Part shown: positions 30,031-40,563 of the stretch, in pieces | How positions within the stretch are numbered: the first letter of the stretch is position 1 | How the letters are laid out: each line of letters begins with the position of its first letter | Origin: Tetramitus jugosus | Taxonomy: Eukaryota; Heterolobosea; Eutetramitea; Acrasida; Vahlkampfiidae | DNA: 64,000 nt | Reading direction: 5' to 3' | Assembly: GCA_937625935.1 (NCBI GenBank) | Contig: OW569378.1 | Span: 248,001 to 312,000 of the forward strand | Translations under genes and position numbers: made by a program | Notes under the pieces: model-generated | Seen by the model: only the letters and a program-made list of their open reading frames with translations | Databases searched by the model: none | Told to the model about the DNA's origin: nothing

Positions 30031-31138
30031 CTAGAGCATGATGTGATTGGTCTCATTGTCGCGTTCTCTACACCAATTGTACTTACCAAGAAATCGTTGC
30101 CAGGTCTTGAGATCAATGTGCTCGCTCAATTTGACAGAGTCTTATGAGCAATGACAAATCCATCAGATGCTTGTCAGTAGTATACACACCTCTTTGCTCT
30201 GAACCAAAACATATTCTGTAACCACAGAACTCAATTTCTTGTCGCGGCTTCAACATAGACTTTGTGAGACTGATGGGGAAGCCATTCTTTTCGAGAGCAA
30301 CCTTTTGTTCCTCTACAAGGGCTAGGACACGCTCCTCTGACTCACCCAATAGCAAGAAGTCATCCAGATACACCAGAGTAGTCTTATGTGCGAGATGGGA
30401 CGTGACCACTTGACAACATGCAGGGGCACATTTGATACCAAATGGCACGCGAGTAAATTTGTATACCTTTCCTTTCCATCCGACACAGCAATAGGCTTGA
30501 AATGATTCATTTAACATGATGTTTGTGTAACAGGATTTGACATCAATTGAGGCTGCATAGGAATATTGGTCAGTGAGTCCGACGAGATTCTTTCGGGTTG
30601 GCAACTTACAGTCTGAATCAAGGATGAATTTGTTCAGTTCAGTAAAGTCGAGAACCTCTCTTGGACGGTTTGGATCTGATGCTCGTGGAACTACAGCAAT
30701 GGATGCAATGAATAATGCCTTGTCTCTTGGAATTTCTACTAGAATACCCTCCTTCACGTATTCTTCAACTCGAGTATCAATCAACTGAATATTTGAGCCT
30801 TTGACCCTATTGAGGATCATTGGTTGACGAAGCTTACTGCGAACAATGGCTTCTGGCTTGTAAAATCGAATTGTCATTCCTTCCTGCAAGATTTCTTGTG
30901 GTGTTTGCCAATATGGTCGACTCAGTTTCTCTGCCTTCGCTGGAACTTTGTTGTTCTTTTCATTGCCCATAGTCGGCACAGGACCAGTAGTTAACTTGAA
31001 ACGCTTTGGAGGCTCATAATTGATGAGTACGCTTTCCCCCACTACCGACGGCTCTCCATTATTCTCTGTGTGGGTTTGTAAAACCGCTTGTAGTGCCTTC
31101 ATTAAATGCATGGCTGCCTCTTTCCATTGGTCACTCAT
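30031..31138 (-). pseudogene. Truncated reverse transcriptase (LTR/DIRS-like)
   Basis: An ATG at 31138 opens 341 codons. A ~90-residue N-terminal region precedes the reverse-transcriptase domain: finger motif with REVLDFTELNK, motif A SIDVKSCYTNI, motif B PFGIKCAP, motif C VYLDDFLLLG (the YxDD catalytic pair) and motif E EFCGYRI. The frame stops at 30113, but the typical connection helix continues in another frame to a TAG at 30031-30033, so there is one frameshift near 30110. RNase H, integrase and recombinase domains are missing. The finger and A-C motifs fit LTR/DIRS-type rather than LINE-type enzymes. It starts 140 bp beyond tRNA-Lys copy 2 and no long terminal repeats are seen. DIRS affinity is inferred. 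Confidence 0.8.
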
Positions 31139-31357
31139 CTAGGGTAGTATATGTTGTGATTGCTTTTTGAGATCCTTGTTCTAGTCCAAAATGTTCCACG
31201 TTATTAACCCATCTAACACCCATCAACCTTATTACAATCTATTACAATCCATCAACAGCCATCATACAAACAATAAATAAACACACAAAAATCTCATGCA
31301 ATCCCAAACGCTCAAACTTAACCACTTCTTTCTTTGTTGTTTTTTCGTTTTATGATT
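31139..31357. other. Upstream flank of the reverse-transcriptase ORF
   Basis: AT-rich, with short repeats of CATCAA/CCATC near 31205-31265. It ends at the sharp edge of repeat copy B. Confidence 0.4.
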
Positions 31358-31934
31358 AGTTGTGCTATTACAATCAATGGAGAGAATCAAATCTCTAAAA
31401 ATGATCTTCGTGAAATTGGACAGTGTATCTATGTGTTGTCATCCCGCGAGGTTCGTGGTGCTAAAATAGGTCAAAGTACAGATATGTACAATAGGCTGAG
31501 GAAGTTGTTGACCAAGGTGCTGGTCTTGGATGTGTTTGTTGAAAAATAATTGTGTTGCTTGGGAACGTTTCATTCACAGTTGGCTGCGTAACAGGCTTAT
31601 TGCAGGGGAAGTGTTTGACACCAATAGAGAGGAGGCAATCTGGTGCTTGAAACATTGCTTTGGAATGCAATTGGATAGCAATGCTTTGGTACCTGTTCGA
31701 TCGAGGTACTTCTCCATTTTTGTGAATCAAGTGCCACAGGTCTCATTGCCACAACATCCTCATGTTATGGTTGACGCATACAATGTGGGTCTTCTTGAAG
31801 GATACAACAGTAGAATAAGTGAAGGAGGATCTCAAAGCTACAACATTATATGGTTGGGTCATTAATAAAACGAGGGCTCAGGTAGTTGACTTCCTTAACT
31901 CCATGATGTTGAGGTAGACAAGTACAATGAGTAT
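31358..31934 (+). repeat. Dispersed 0.6-kb repeat, copy B
   Basis: Matches 26359-27030 without the ~105-base insertion. Its coding-like content is split over two frames, 31334-31549 and 31530-31865, shifted around 31540, so it is not intact. It lies downstream of tRNA-Lys copy 2 as copy A lies downstream of tRNA-Lys copy 1. Confidence 0.85.
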
Positions 31935-32130
31935 ACAACGAGATTGTTGCTTGTCGGATTGTCTCCAAAATGTAGGAGGATAGAGGATATATAATTACCA
32001 CAAAAACCACTCAGCAATTATAAAAATTTACAATTTTGTGAAGGAGTTGTACTAGAGATTGTTTTTTCTCTAAAAAAAAAGAAGATAGAAACTGTAAAAC
32101 AATTAACGCTTTAGTTGGCGGCTAAATAAA
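31935..32130. other. No recognisable gene
   Basis: AT-rich spacer between repeat copy B and the tRNA-Lys remnant. Confidence 0.35.
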
Positions 32131-32142
32131 CCTCGGTGGGCG
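32131..32142 (+). repeat. 3' remnant of a third tRNA-Lys
   Basis: CCTCGGTGGGCG equals the last 12 nt of both tRNA-Lys genes, and the following ACGTCCTTTTTGCCTCC resembles their 3' flanks (GTCCTTTT). The 5' part of the tRNA is absent. With tRNA-Lys copy 2 it forms a direct repeat bracketing the reverse-transcriptase ORF and repeat B. Confidence 0.65.
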
Positions 32143-32414
32143 ACGTCCTTTTTGCCTCCGCCTGTTGGCCCTTGGTATGTTGGGAGTAGAATCACGAGCT
32201 ACGAAGCAAGTAACGAGAGGACTAACGAAGAATGGAATGACGAAGGACGTAATAGAGAGAAAAGCCAAACTATTTGTACAGAACACCAAGAGGAGATGTC
32301 TTGAGGTGATGAATGTCATCAAGAGGAAATGCTAGCAACGCTTTGTTGTATGGGTGACGGTCAAGAGTTACTGCATCTACGAGTTTGTTGAGTTATTTAA
32401 CAAACAGAGGATGA

Positions 32415-32807
32415 TTGGTAACAGCACTGCTGCCTCCAAGAGCCGTGTTGATTGCACAAGAACGGGGGGTCGTCCATGGCATGAAGAACATGTCAGTGGA
32501 CGACATCAAGAAGCTACTGGGACCTGATATTGTTGCAAGTGTGCTCAAAAAGCGTGACACTGCTTTCGTGGTCATGGATGATGAAACCTATGCACGAGTA
32601 GTGCTCAGCGGAGAGAACAATGTCAAGGTCACGGTCGCTCGATACGTCGAGAGATTATATGATATACCGGAACAAGAAATTGTAAAAAGAACTTCTCCAA
32701 GTGTCATGTCATATCACGTGCACAACTCAAGAAGCACATTGCAAGTACACTGTTGCACTGTCATCACGTACTGCAACAAACCGTTGACTGTTTCAATCAT
32801 GACTTGA
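32415..32807 (+). pseudogene. ORF fragment of the second retrocopy
   Basis: About 130 codons without an ATG at their head. The segment DTAFVVMDDETYARVVLSG corresponds to the left edge of the first copy, which carries a TGA soon afterwards. The N-terminal part (MKNMSVDDIKKLLGPDIVASV) extends beyond the first copy. The frame then ends early while homology continues to the 3' UTR. Protein family unknown. Confidence 0.5.
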
Positions 32808-33232
32808 ATAAGAGCAACAATAATAATGATCTAATGGAGTCAGACGAACAAAGGAGTGCAACACCACTGCAAATAGTGCCTGTTGCACAGCTCAGCACTG
32901 AAATCGGCTAATCCTGCTCAACAAGGCCCTAAACAAACTCCTCTGTGTCCATCGACGGTCCTAGTACAAGGTTACGCTCTTTGATGAAGGGTTTGGGTTC
33001 ATGTTGGAGTCGTTTGTCCTTCACATTCGAACACATCGTACCTCAAAGAACGGCCAGAACCAATAGTTACAAATGCACCTTTGAGGATTCAATTGGAAAT
33101 CGTGAGGAAAGGGTTGTTGATGTCGCTCTCGAGTACTACGAATTTCAAGCGAGATAAGACCGATAGATCACAGCACCACAACCTAAACACTCACCAACCT
33201 ACAATAGAAACAACAACAACAAGAGAAGAAGA

Positions 33233-33261
33233 GTGAATGACGCCCACGGGTCGTCACTCAC
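33233..33261 (+). other. 3' UTR stem-loop, second copy
   Basis: GTGAATGACG and CGTCACTCAC pair around CCCACGGGT. The stem is retained while the surrounding sequence has diverged from the first copy. Confidence 0.6.
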
Positions 33262-33460
33262 AAAACAAGTCAATAAATGAGCAATCTGGGCACAGCAAGT
33301 ACACATGGTTGTATGGAAAAAAAACCGAATTAGTAAAAACCGAAAAGGGAGCTTAGGAAGAGTGGAATAAAGGAGGTGGCCAAGCTGTAGCAGTTTGTGG
33401 ACAACAAGTGATGCCTCGTCTCTTCACAAGCACATACATAAACTTTTTAAGTCTAGTGAA

Positions 33461-34816
33461 ATGACCAACGAGCTGCACAACTTCCTTCTAGGTGTGGCGT
33501 TGTCGAGACACCCAACCCGGAATGCAAAAAGTCGAGCAAAATTGCGAACCTTTTTTGACGAACATCCAACTCCAAGTGCCTTTCGTCAACAGCTCAAAAA
33601 CCAAACAACAACACAATTCCCTTTTGTCGACCACAAAACGCAACAACATAACACACACAAAAGCATGTCGAATAACACCTCTGCCTCGATCACAAGAAAC
33701 ACTTGTGATATCCTGTACAGTAAGATCCAAGATGAGTCCAGCATGTACGAGTTGCTCAAATATCCCTATGATGCCACGCTGTGGTCCAAATGGTACAAGA
33801 TTTACAAGAATAAGAACAATATGGATGCTGTGAAATGTTTGAGACGTCTAGTCATCAGAGATACACTCAAAGCTTGTGAGTTGAGCTGTTTGAGATACAA
33901 TCGGTTCGATCCGGTCAAGAACAAAGTAGAGAAGATTGCGCTCGTTCCCTCTGTTGATGCCATTCGGGACTGTGCTAAAAATACGCGCATGTATTATGAC
34001 GGAACAACTTTACAATGGAAAAGAACCAGCGAGATGACGGCAAACAAGACAGAGTTGACTGTTGTAAACGAAGATTGTTTGAGTGCTGCCCTGAGATTGA
34101 AGAGCCAAGGATTGAATCCCGTTGTGCTTAACAATGCCTCCATGAGAAGACCAGGAGGTGGTTACATGAATGGAGCTGGTGCTCAGGAGGAGAACCTGTT
34201 CCGTAGATCCACCTATTCTCTATCATTGGTTGATGGAGAACGGTTGGATGATTCAAGGGATTGGAGTTATCCCATTCCTGAGTTTGGAGGTATTTATTCG
34301 CCAGATGTCATGGTTTTCCGAGACACTGAGGACAATGGCTATGCCCATCTCCCAGAACCCATTCCAATGAGTTTTATTGCTGTTGCAGCCTATGTAAGGC
34401 CTCAATTGACTTTGATGGACAAGAAAAAGAAGATTTATCACTTAACGCACAAGTTTGCATCGAAAACAAAGGATAAGATTCGAACAATTCTGCGTATTGC
34501 GCTTCTACATGGTCACGATTCTGTAATATTGGGTGCATTTGGATGTGGTGCCTTCTGTAATCCTCCAGAGCATGTTAGTATGTTGTTCGATCAAGTTTTG
34601 TTTGAAGAAGAAGAATTCATTGGAGTGTTCAAGCACGTTTGCTTTGCTATCATTGAGGATGCGAACTCAAAGGGAAAGGTACATAATCCAAATGGAAACT
34701 TTGCACCATTCGAGAAGGTGTTTCGCCAACGATCAGCGCAACTAGAGGAAGGAGATGACTATCAAAACGAGAATGATGAACTTTTAGATGAAGATGAGCT
34801 CGAAGATCACATATAA
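33461..34816 (+). CDS. Microbial-type poly(ADP-ribose) glycohydrolase
   Basis: From the ATG at 33461 the product has 451 residues; another ATG at 33665 would give 383 and also precedes the conserved core. The hallmark is NNASMRRPGGGYMNGAGAQEE near residue 220-240, the GGG..QEE catalytic loop of bacterial-type PARG (macrodomain fold; the second Glu is catalytic). FRRSTY follows, and VILGAFGCGAFCNPPEHVS near 355 is the phosphate-binding strand of the same fold. The enzyme removes poly(ADP-ribose) from proteins after DNA damage. The C terminus is acidic. The gene begins 136 bp after the poly(A) tail of the retrocopy, so its promoter could be altered by it. Lateral acquisition is possible. Confidence 0.85.
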   Translation: MTNELHNFLLGVALSRHPTRNAKSRAKLRTFFDEHPTPSAFRQQLKNQTTTQFPFVDHKTQQHNTHKSMSNNTSASITRNTCDILYSKIQDESSMYELLKYPYDATLWSKWYKIYKNKNNMDAVKCLRRLVIRDTLKACELSCLRYNRFDPVKNKVEKIALVPSVDAIRDCAKNTRMYYDGTTLQWKRTSEMTANKTELTVVNEDCLSAALRLKSQGLNPVVLNNASMRRPGGGYMNGAGAQEENLFRRSTYSLSLVDGERLDDSRDWSYPIPEFGGIYSPDVMVFRDTEDNGYAHLPEPIPMSFIAVAAYVRPQLTLMDKKKKIYHLTHKFASKTKDKIRTILRIALLHGHDSVILGAFGCGAFCNPPEHVSMLFDQVLFEEEEFIGVFKHVCFAIIEDANSKGKVHNPNGNFAPFEKVFRQRSAQLEEGDDYQNENDELLDEDELEDHI

Positions 34817-34855
34817 ATTAAGCATACCAATGGATTGTTTGCCAAAAGTTACAGT

Positions 34856-37128
34856 TTATTGTGTGGCCTTATTCAACATGTTGTCCAAGTTGAATGCGGC
34901 AGAGATCAGCTGAATATGAGTGAATGCTTGAGGGAAATTTCCGAGTGCAATACCACTGAAGGAGATCTCCTCAGAATAAAGTCCCAAGTGATTGCTGTAT
35001 GTCAGCATTTGTTCAAACATCAAATGAGCTTCATGCAATTTGTTCGGATCTGAGATACTTGCTCTTGTCAATGCTTCAATCAAAAAGAATGTACACATGC
35101 TGAATGTGCCCTCTTGACTTCCCGCAAATCCATCATCTGTCTTTGATGCGTCATATCTGTACACAAGAGAACTGGAGACTAATCCATTCTGCTCAGGTGG
35201 TCTATTGATAGCATCAATTGTACCGAGCATCATTGGATCATTTGGTGCGATAAATTTGACCAATGGCAAGATAAGAGTAGAGGCATCCAATGTGTCGGAG
35301 CCATAATACTGTGTAAATGCCTTGAGGTCTTTGTTGTAACCGTGCTCCATAATGTCCTCATAAATTGTGTCTCTGACCTGGATCCACTTACTCTGTTCAC
35401 AAGGGAAGGATCTGAGTTGTGCAATACGAACACCTCTGTCAATTGCTACCCAGCACATGACCTTGGAATAAATAAAGTGTTGCTTACCACCACGCACCTC
35501 CCAGATGCCCTCGTCTCTTGTCTTCCAATTATCGCACACCCAGTTGACAATATTTCTCAGATAGACCCAAACATCATAAGAAATAGGTGCTCCGTGCTTG
35601 TCGTAAATATACATTGAATCCATCAACTCACCATAAATATCCAACTGCAATTGATCATAAGCACCGTTACCAATTCTAACAGGCTTAGAGTTCATGTAGC
35701 CTGATAAATGATCCAAGGTCTCTTCAGTGAGAACATGAGATCCATCGATGCCATACATGACCTGAAGTGGTGGAGGTCGAGTCAACACTTCTCCATTGCT
35801 CAACTTGACTTCAGAAGAGCCAACTTGCTTGGCTTGCTCTGCAAATTTGGCCTGCATCTCCTTACATCTCTCCTCCAAGAACCTGATAAAGTTGGCTGCT
35901 TCTTCCTTGAATCCAATTCTCAAGAAAATGTAAAGAGTGAAGGAAGCATCACGGATCCAAGTGTATCGATAATCCCAATTTCTTACTCCACCGATATCTT
36001 CGGGCAATGAACACGTAGGACTAGCAATAATAGCACCTGTTGGTTCAAAAGTCATCAACTTCAATGCCAAGACACTTCTGCGCACCATTTCTCTCCATCG
36101 ACCATGATAGGTACACTTTTCTAACCAAGTGTGCCAATAGCTAATCGTTTTATCAAACAATTGTCCAACAACCTCATTCATCCTTGTTTGAGACGAAAAT
36201 GGATTAATGCTGAGATCCTCAGAAGCATCAATCTTCTCATCATAGGCTTTCAGGACAAAAGTGACCGAGTGTCCCTCAGTGATACAGAATTGAACATCGA
36301 CTGATTTTCCAGACTCTTGATCCAATGCCAAATCAATATCAGACGAATGAAGAACCAAACTGAGATCCTTGCTCTTAAATACAACACTGCTCGTATCGAC
36401 ACTGTCCGATCTTTGAATCACTTGAGCCGTATGCTCATCACGAGCAAAATTGAAGCTTGGACTGCATCGGACACGGAAGCACATGGAACCGTGCACACAC
36501 TCCAACTTTCTCACGATCCAATTCACTCTCTGAGTACCACCAGCGATATTAGGCATAGCAGGAGTCGTAGAGCTACTGTTAATGACACAAGAGGATGAAG
36601 ATCTTGAGAGACCACTGGTCAATGATTGATTGCCCTGAACAACTGGCATAAAATCAACCACTTGACCAATACCTTCCTCTGATAGGAAACGTGTGACCAA
36701 GACATTGGTGTCTGGCCAGTAATGTTGCTTGGATGTGGCATCAGATGCCTCTGCTTGAATCTGGAATTGACCTCCCTTTTCTTCATCCAACACCTTGGCT
36801 GTTTGTTTGACATGACAACCATTGGTTCATCAAACCATTGATCAACAAGTGTAAGTTTGGAATGTTTGATTTTTGAAAGAAGAATCGGATTGATCGACAA
36901 TGATTGTAAAAAGCTTACAAAAAAAAATTTGAGGTTTGTATGTGATCAATGTGTGTGTGACTACCACCACCTGGTTGGGAACTTACCAAAAATACTGGGA
37001 CTGTTAAAGTAAGGGAAACAGCACCAATCAAGAGATCCGTTGACACCGATCAACGCTGCTGTTTGCATGTTACCAATGAGCCCATAGCTATCAATTGGTA
37101 GATAAGGTCCCTTTTCTGTGTTCTTCAT
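34856..37128 (-). CDS. Glycoside hydrolase family 15 enzyme (glucoamylase/trehalase-like), two exons
   Basis: Exons are 36987-37128 (ATG at 37128) and 34856-36798. The 188-nt intron has GTAAGT and ACAG borders, phase 1. The product has 694 residues, close to the usual length of the GH15-like family. The N-terminal block [20 protein letters not shown] with GSLDWCC is in exon 1. [21 protein letters not shown] lies near residue 315. The catalytic-acid region GIWEVRGG lies near 477 and the base region GLYSEE near 670. These enzymes hydrolyse alpha-glucosidic bonds in starch-type glucans or trehalose. No signal peptide is seen, so a cytosolic enzyme is expected. The exon-1 match confirms the splice site. 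Confidence 0.9.
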
Positions 37129-37591
37129 TTTTATTGTTATTATTCTATTATACCTTCAAAAACAAATACTGTTGTTGATTGTTGAATATTGTTTTGTCGG
37201 ACACACAAGAGTTGGGATCGTTTTTTTGACAGGGATCTCAACAGGCTGTTGTTTCCAAGGAAACATTGAGTGAAAATTCGGTTTCTGGATCTCTATTTTT
37301 GCCTTTTACAATGATTTGTCGTGGCTGAGCCTTGTATGGATGACGGCCACGGAGACAGCACGTTCATCATCCATATCGCTAGAAACACCCAAAAGTGCGA
37401 TAGAAACACACAAAGGCACAAATTCGTTCAACGTTGATTGAGAGTTCTGGTCAAGGCAGGCAGACGGAGGAAAAATGCACTACATTCCTTCGAAAACTCC
37501 GTCAAAGGGCACAAAAAAAATAGCCAAAGGAATCACAAAAACCAACACACGAAAACACAATCACCTCCCAACCACAACATAAACGATTATC
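37129..37591. other. Divergent promoter region
   Basis: 463 bp between the GH15 gene and the zinc-finger gene. It has AT-rich runs and the GTTGTTGATTGTTGAATATTG-type low complexity near 37160. No RNA or gene is visible. Confidence 0.4.
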
Positions 37592-40482
37592 ATGACTGAT
37601 ACGACTGTATCGACAACAGAAGCACCAGTAATCGCTGATGCTCCCACCACAGATACTGATCATCCATCATCATTATCATCATCACCATCAGCAACAACAA
37701 AAATGATGACTGATAGCAATAACGGCTCAACATCAACGAACATTATCACCAACAACAACAACAATGGTGATAACGAAACTGCAGTCAATGAATCAGCAGT
37801 CGGTGATCTAACCAATAACAACACCAATAAGCGCACACACTCTCAAAGTATGTTTTTTTCATCAAAAGCTTTTTCATCAACAAATTTTTTTGTCATCAAT
37901 CATCGTTAAAAGCAAACAAACTAACAAGATTCTTTTTCTCGAAAATCAATCATACAGTGATGCAACACTCTAGTGAAAGTCACGATGATCATGACGATGA
38001 CTCCAAGAGTCATGAAACAACAACGACGACTCATCAAAACAAGAGTGCTAAAATGAAGCACAATGAGGAAGAAGAGGAAGACGATGAAATGACGATTGAC
38101 GATGGAGAAGAAGAGTCATCATCCTCTACATTGACTTCTGTTTCCAGTCGTAATCATCAAAATAACAACAATACCACAACAACAACTCCAACGAATACGA
38201 CACCAGCAGTTCCCCCAATGAGTCATCCATCATCATCAACTTCATCTCCCACAATCACTTCTACTTCCAACGATACAACTAACCTCTCCACTACACAAAA
38301 TGATTCTGAAAAACAACAGGAACAACAACATGAATCATCAACAACAAAACCAACAATGATATCTCATCAAAATGATCAACAACAACAACAACAACAACCC
38401 ATTGCATCTACTCCATCCTTGTCAACAACTACTCCAACAGATGCATCTACTACTACAGCAGTTCCATCATCAACAACAACAACAACAACAACAGCATCAT
38501 CTGCTGATGCACCAACAACCACTTCATCAGCTACAACAGTACCTGCGTCGGATTCATCAGCAATGACTGACACAGTAGATCCAGAATCAGTCTCCAATAT
38601 TGACACTGTACAACAACAAAAGAGATTCCCATCTTCAATCAATTACACTGTACTCACACCTGAAAAAATGATTGAGAATCCTATTATCCTTCGTGGATGT
38701 GATGCCAGCACGGTATGTGTATTATGCCTTTTTTCTGTATTTTGTGTTTATTTACAACATTTGCTGACAGTGTATGTGTTTTTGTGTGCTTGTTTTTTTG
38801 ACTATGAAAGATGTGGGACATGAAAGAATTGGTACAATTGAGAGAGAATTTGAAGCAAATGTATGAAAAATCAAAGAGAATCATTCGTATTTACAAGAAG
38901 GATCTACGAAAGATTGATTTTGAGATTGAAAGCAAGCACTTTTTGCCAAAGAGCAAGAGGAGGAGAGACAGCGATAATGCAAGTGACCCAACATCCAATC
39001 ATAACGCAAATGGAACTTCTCCTGAGAAGCAAATGGGCAGAACAACTATTCACTCGATTGACGATTGGAGTGGAGGAGATTCCTGTGATGACGAAGACGA
39101 ATTCTTTGCTCAAGCGAAAAAAGTGAGGCTGTGCGGTTATGTGGACGCAAAGGGTCACACATGCAAGAGAAAGGGATTCTGTCCCTTCCATCACAAGTCA
39201 TACGTTGATCAACAATCGAGTGATATTAGCAGGAGACAAAATTATTATTATAGGCCAATGAGTCGATATGAATTCTTTCATGATTCTGCATATGATGTAA
39301 ATCGAACAATGCTTGCCGCCAACAAGAAAGAAAAGGTATGATGATCAACACTTTATTTTCTTGTGTGTTGGAATGTTTCAGACGATATTAACTCAAATTT
39401 GTTTTTTTTGATTGACTTGTTGTCCATAGCTTGCGTCATTAAAGGTGTCAACTTTGCTTGTTGCTGCTGCTGCTCTTGAGCGTAATTCGATAGAGGAGCA
39501 ACCAGAGCGAAAGGTACAAGAACAAACGGCACAAGTGGATGCGCAACAGTATGAAGGTGATGCACAACATGTTGTTCAACCATTATCTTCACATGATACG
39601 TACACCAATCAACCATTGTCATCCACGTATCAACAACAGCCACATTATGGACCGACTGACACAAACGTGAGTCAACAAACTGCTGTCAATGGTTCTGCTG
39701 CTGTGTCTGGCAATCAGCAACAATCAGCCTACACATCACATCAACAACAGCCTGCATTCCAAGCACATTCAAGATCACAGCAACAACAACCAATGTATGA
39801 GCAACCAAAGTCATCATATTACGAGCACAATGGTAGTCATAATCTACCATGGATCAATTCATCAAATCCTCCCGAGCGTAGCGCGTATCAGTCATCACAT
39901 GCACCAGCGCACCATTATGCCCACCAACAACAACAACAGCAGCCAGCGCAACATCATCACCATCATCATCAACCTGTACCACCAGCCTCCATGTCATCTC
40001 AGAATCGACGGACACATGAAGAATCCTATGGCTTACCTCACACTTTTTATCCATCCGAGTCTTCTCATTCGGCACCTACTGCAGCACCACCTGCTTCGGC
40101 GCCATTGTCTGCATTCCATTCAGCCCTTCATCCCATGCAAGACATGCCTGCAATGAGCAACAGTTATCAATCAAGCACAAGTGCTCCCGCTGCTGATTCC
40201 TCTGGTAATAGGCCATTCAATCTTCCATCATTGCTCTCCTTTGCGCCATCTCAACCCTCTTCCTCTGCAGGCAGAGGTCTCCCAAGCTTCCTCAGTGGCC
40301 CTCCTTCTTCCTCACCAGGACACATTCCATCGTTAAAAGAACTAGGATCGGTACCTCTGGGTAATTTACCATTTGGCCTACCACCTCCAATTGCCTCTTC
40401 CAATCAGAACCAAGAAACGCAAGCAAGACCCACGCAACAACAAGGTGCCTGGGACATGAGCCACGCAAGATACCACGAATAA
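37592..40482 (+). CDS. zf-C3Hc3H-like zinc-finger protein with Gln/Ser/Thr-rich tracts, four exons
   Basis: Exons are 37592-37847, 37958-38712, 38811-39335 and 39430-40482, joined with consistent phase (1, 0, 0) and GTATGT- or GTATGA-type donors. The product has 862 residues. Residues 1-330 are low-complexity, acidic, then Gln/Thr-rich. A helical segment (about 340-380, MWDMKELVQLRENLKQMYEK) precedes the Cys/His motif LCGYVDAKGHTCKRKGFCPF followed by HHK near residue 440, a C-x8-C-x5-C-x3-H pattern like zf-C3Hc3H in chromatin-complex subunits (INO80D/KANSL2). The C-terminal half is Gln/Pro/Ser/His-rich and probably disordered. A nuclear regulatory role is inferred. Confidence 0.75.
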
Positions 40483-40563
40483 AAATTGATCAAACAAAAG
40501 AATAAGTTTTTGCTCGAACACAAAATCACAAAACGGCAACAAAATGATCTGGGCGATGAGAAG

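Larger units (their letters stand above)
32415..33324 (+). mobile_element. Second copy of the poly(A)-tailed retrocopy
   Basis: Related to 2793-3644: homology with that copy starts at 32555 and includes the coding part, the 3' UTR hairpin (33233-33261), AATAAA (33272-33277) and a short A8 tail (33317-33324). It reaches further 5' than the first copy; an open frame from about 32415 to 32807 belongs to it, so the true 5' end is somewhere in 32143-32415. Internal parts differ by indels, and no clear target-site duplication was found, so it is older. The adjoining tRNA-Lys remnant suggests insertion just downstream of a Pol III gene. Confidence 0.7.

Noticed and set aside
30031-31138. LTRs around the reverse-transcriptase ORF
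   Set aside because: No matching terminal repeats were seen; repeats A and B lie on one side only of this ORF within the tRNA-Lys unit.
26359-31934. Tyrosine recombinase encoded by the 0.6-kb repeat
   Set aside because: The conserved segment lacks the R..HxxR..Y catalytic pattern in either strand.
32143-33400. Target-site duplication of the second retrocopy
   Set aside because: The sequence after the A8 tail (CCGAATTAGT) does not recur upstream, so no duplication can be claimed.
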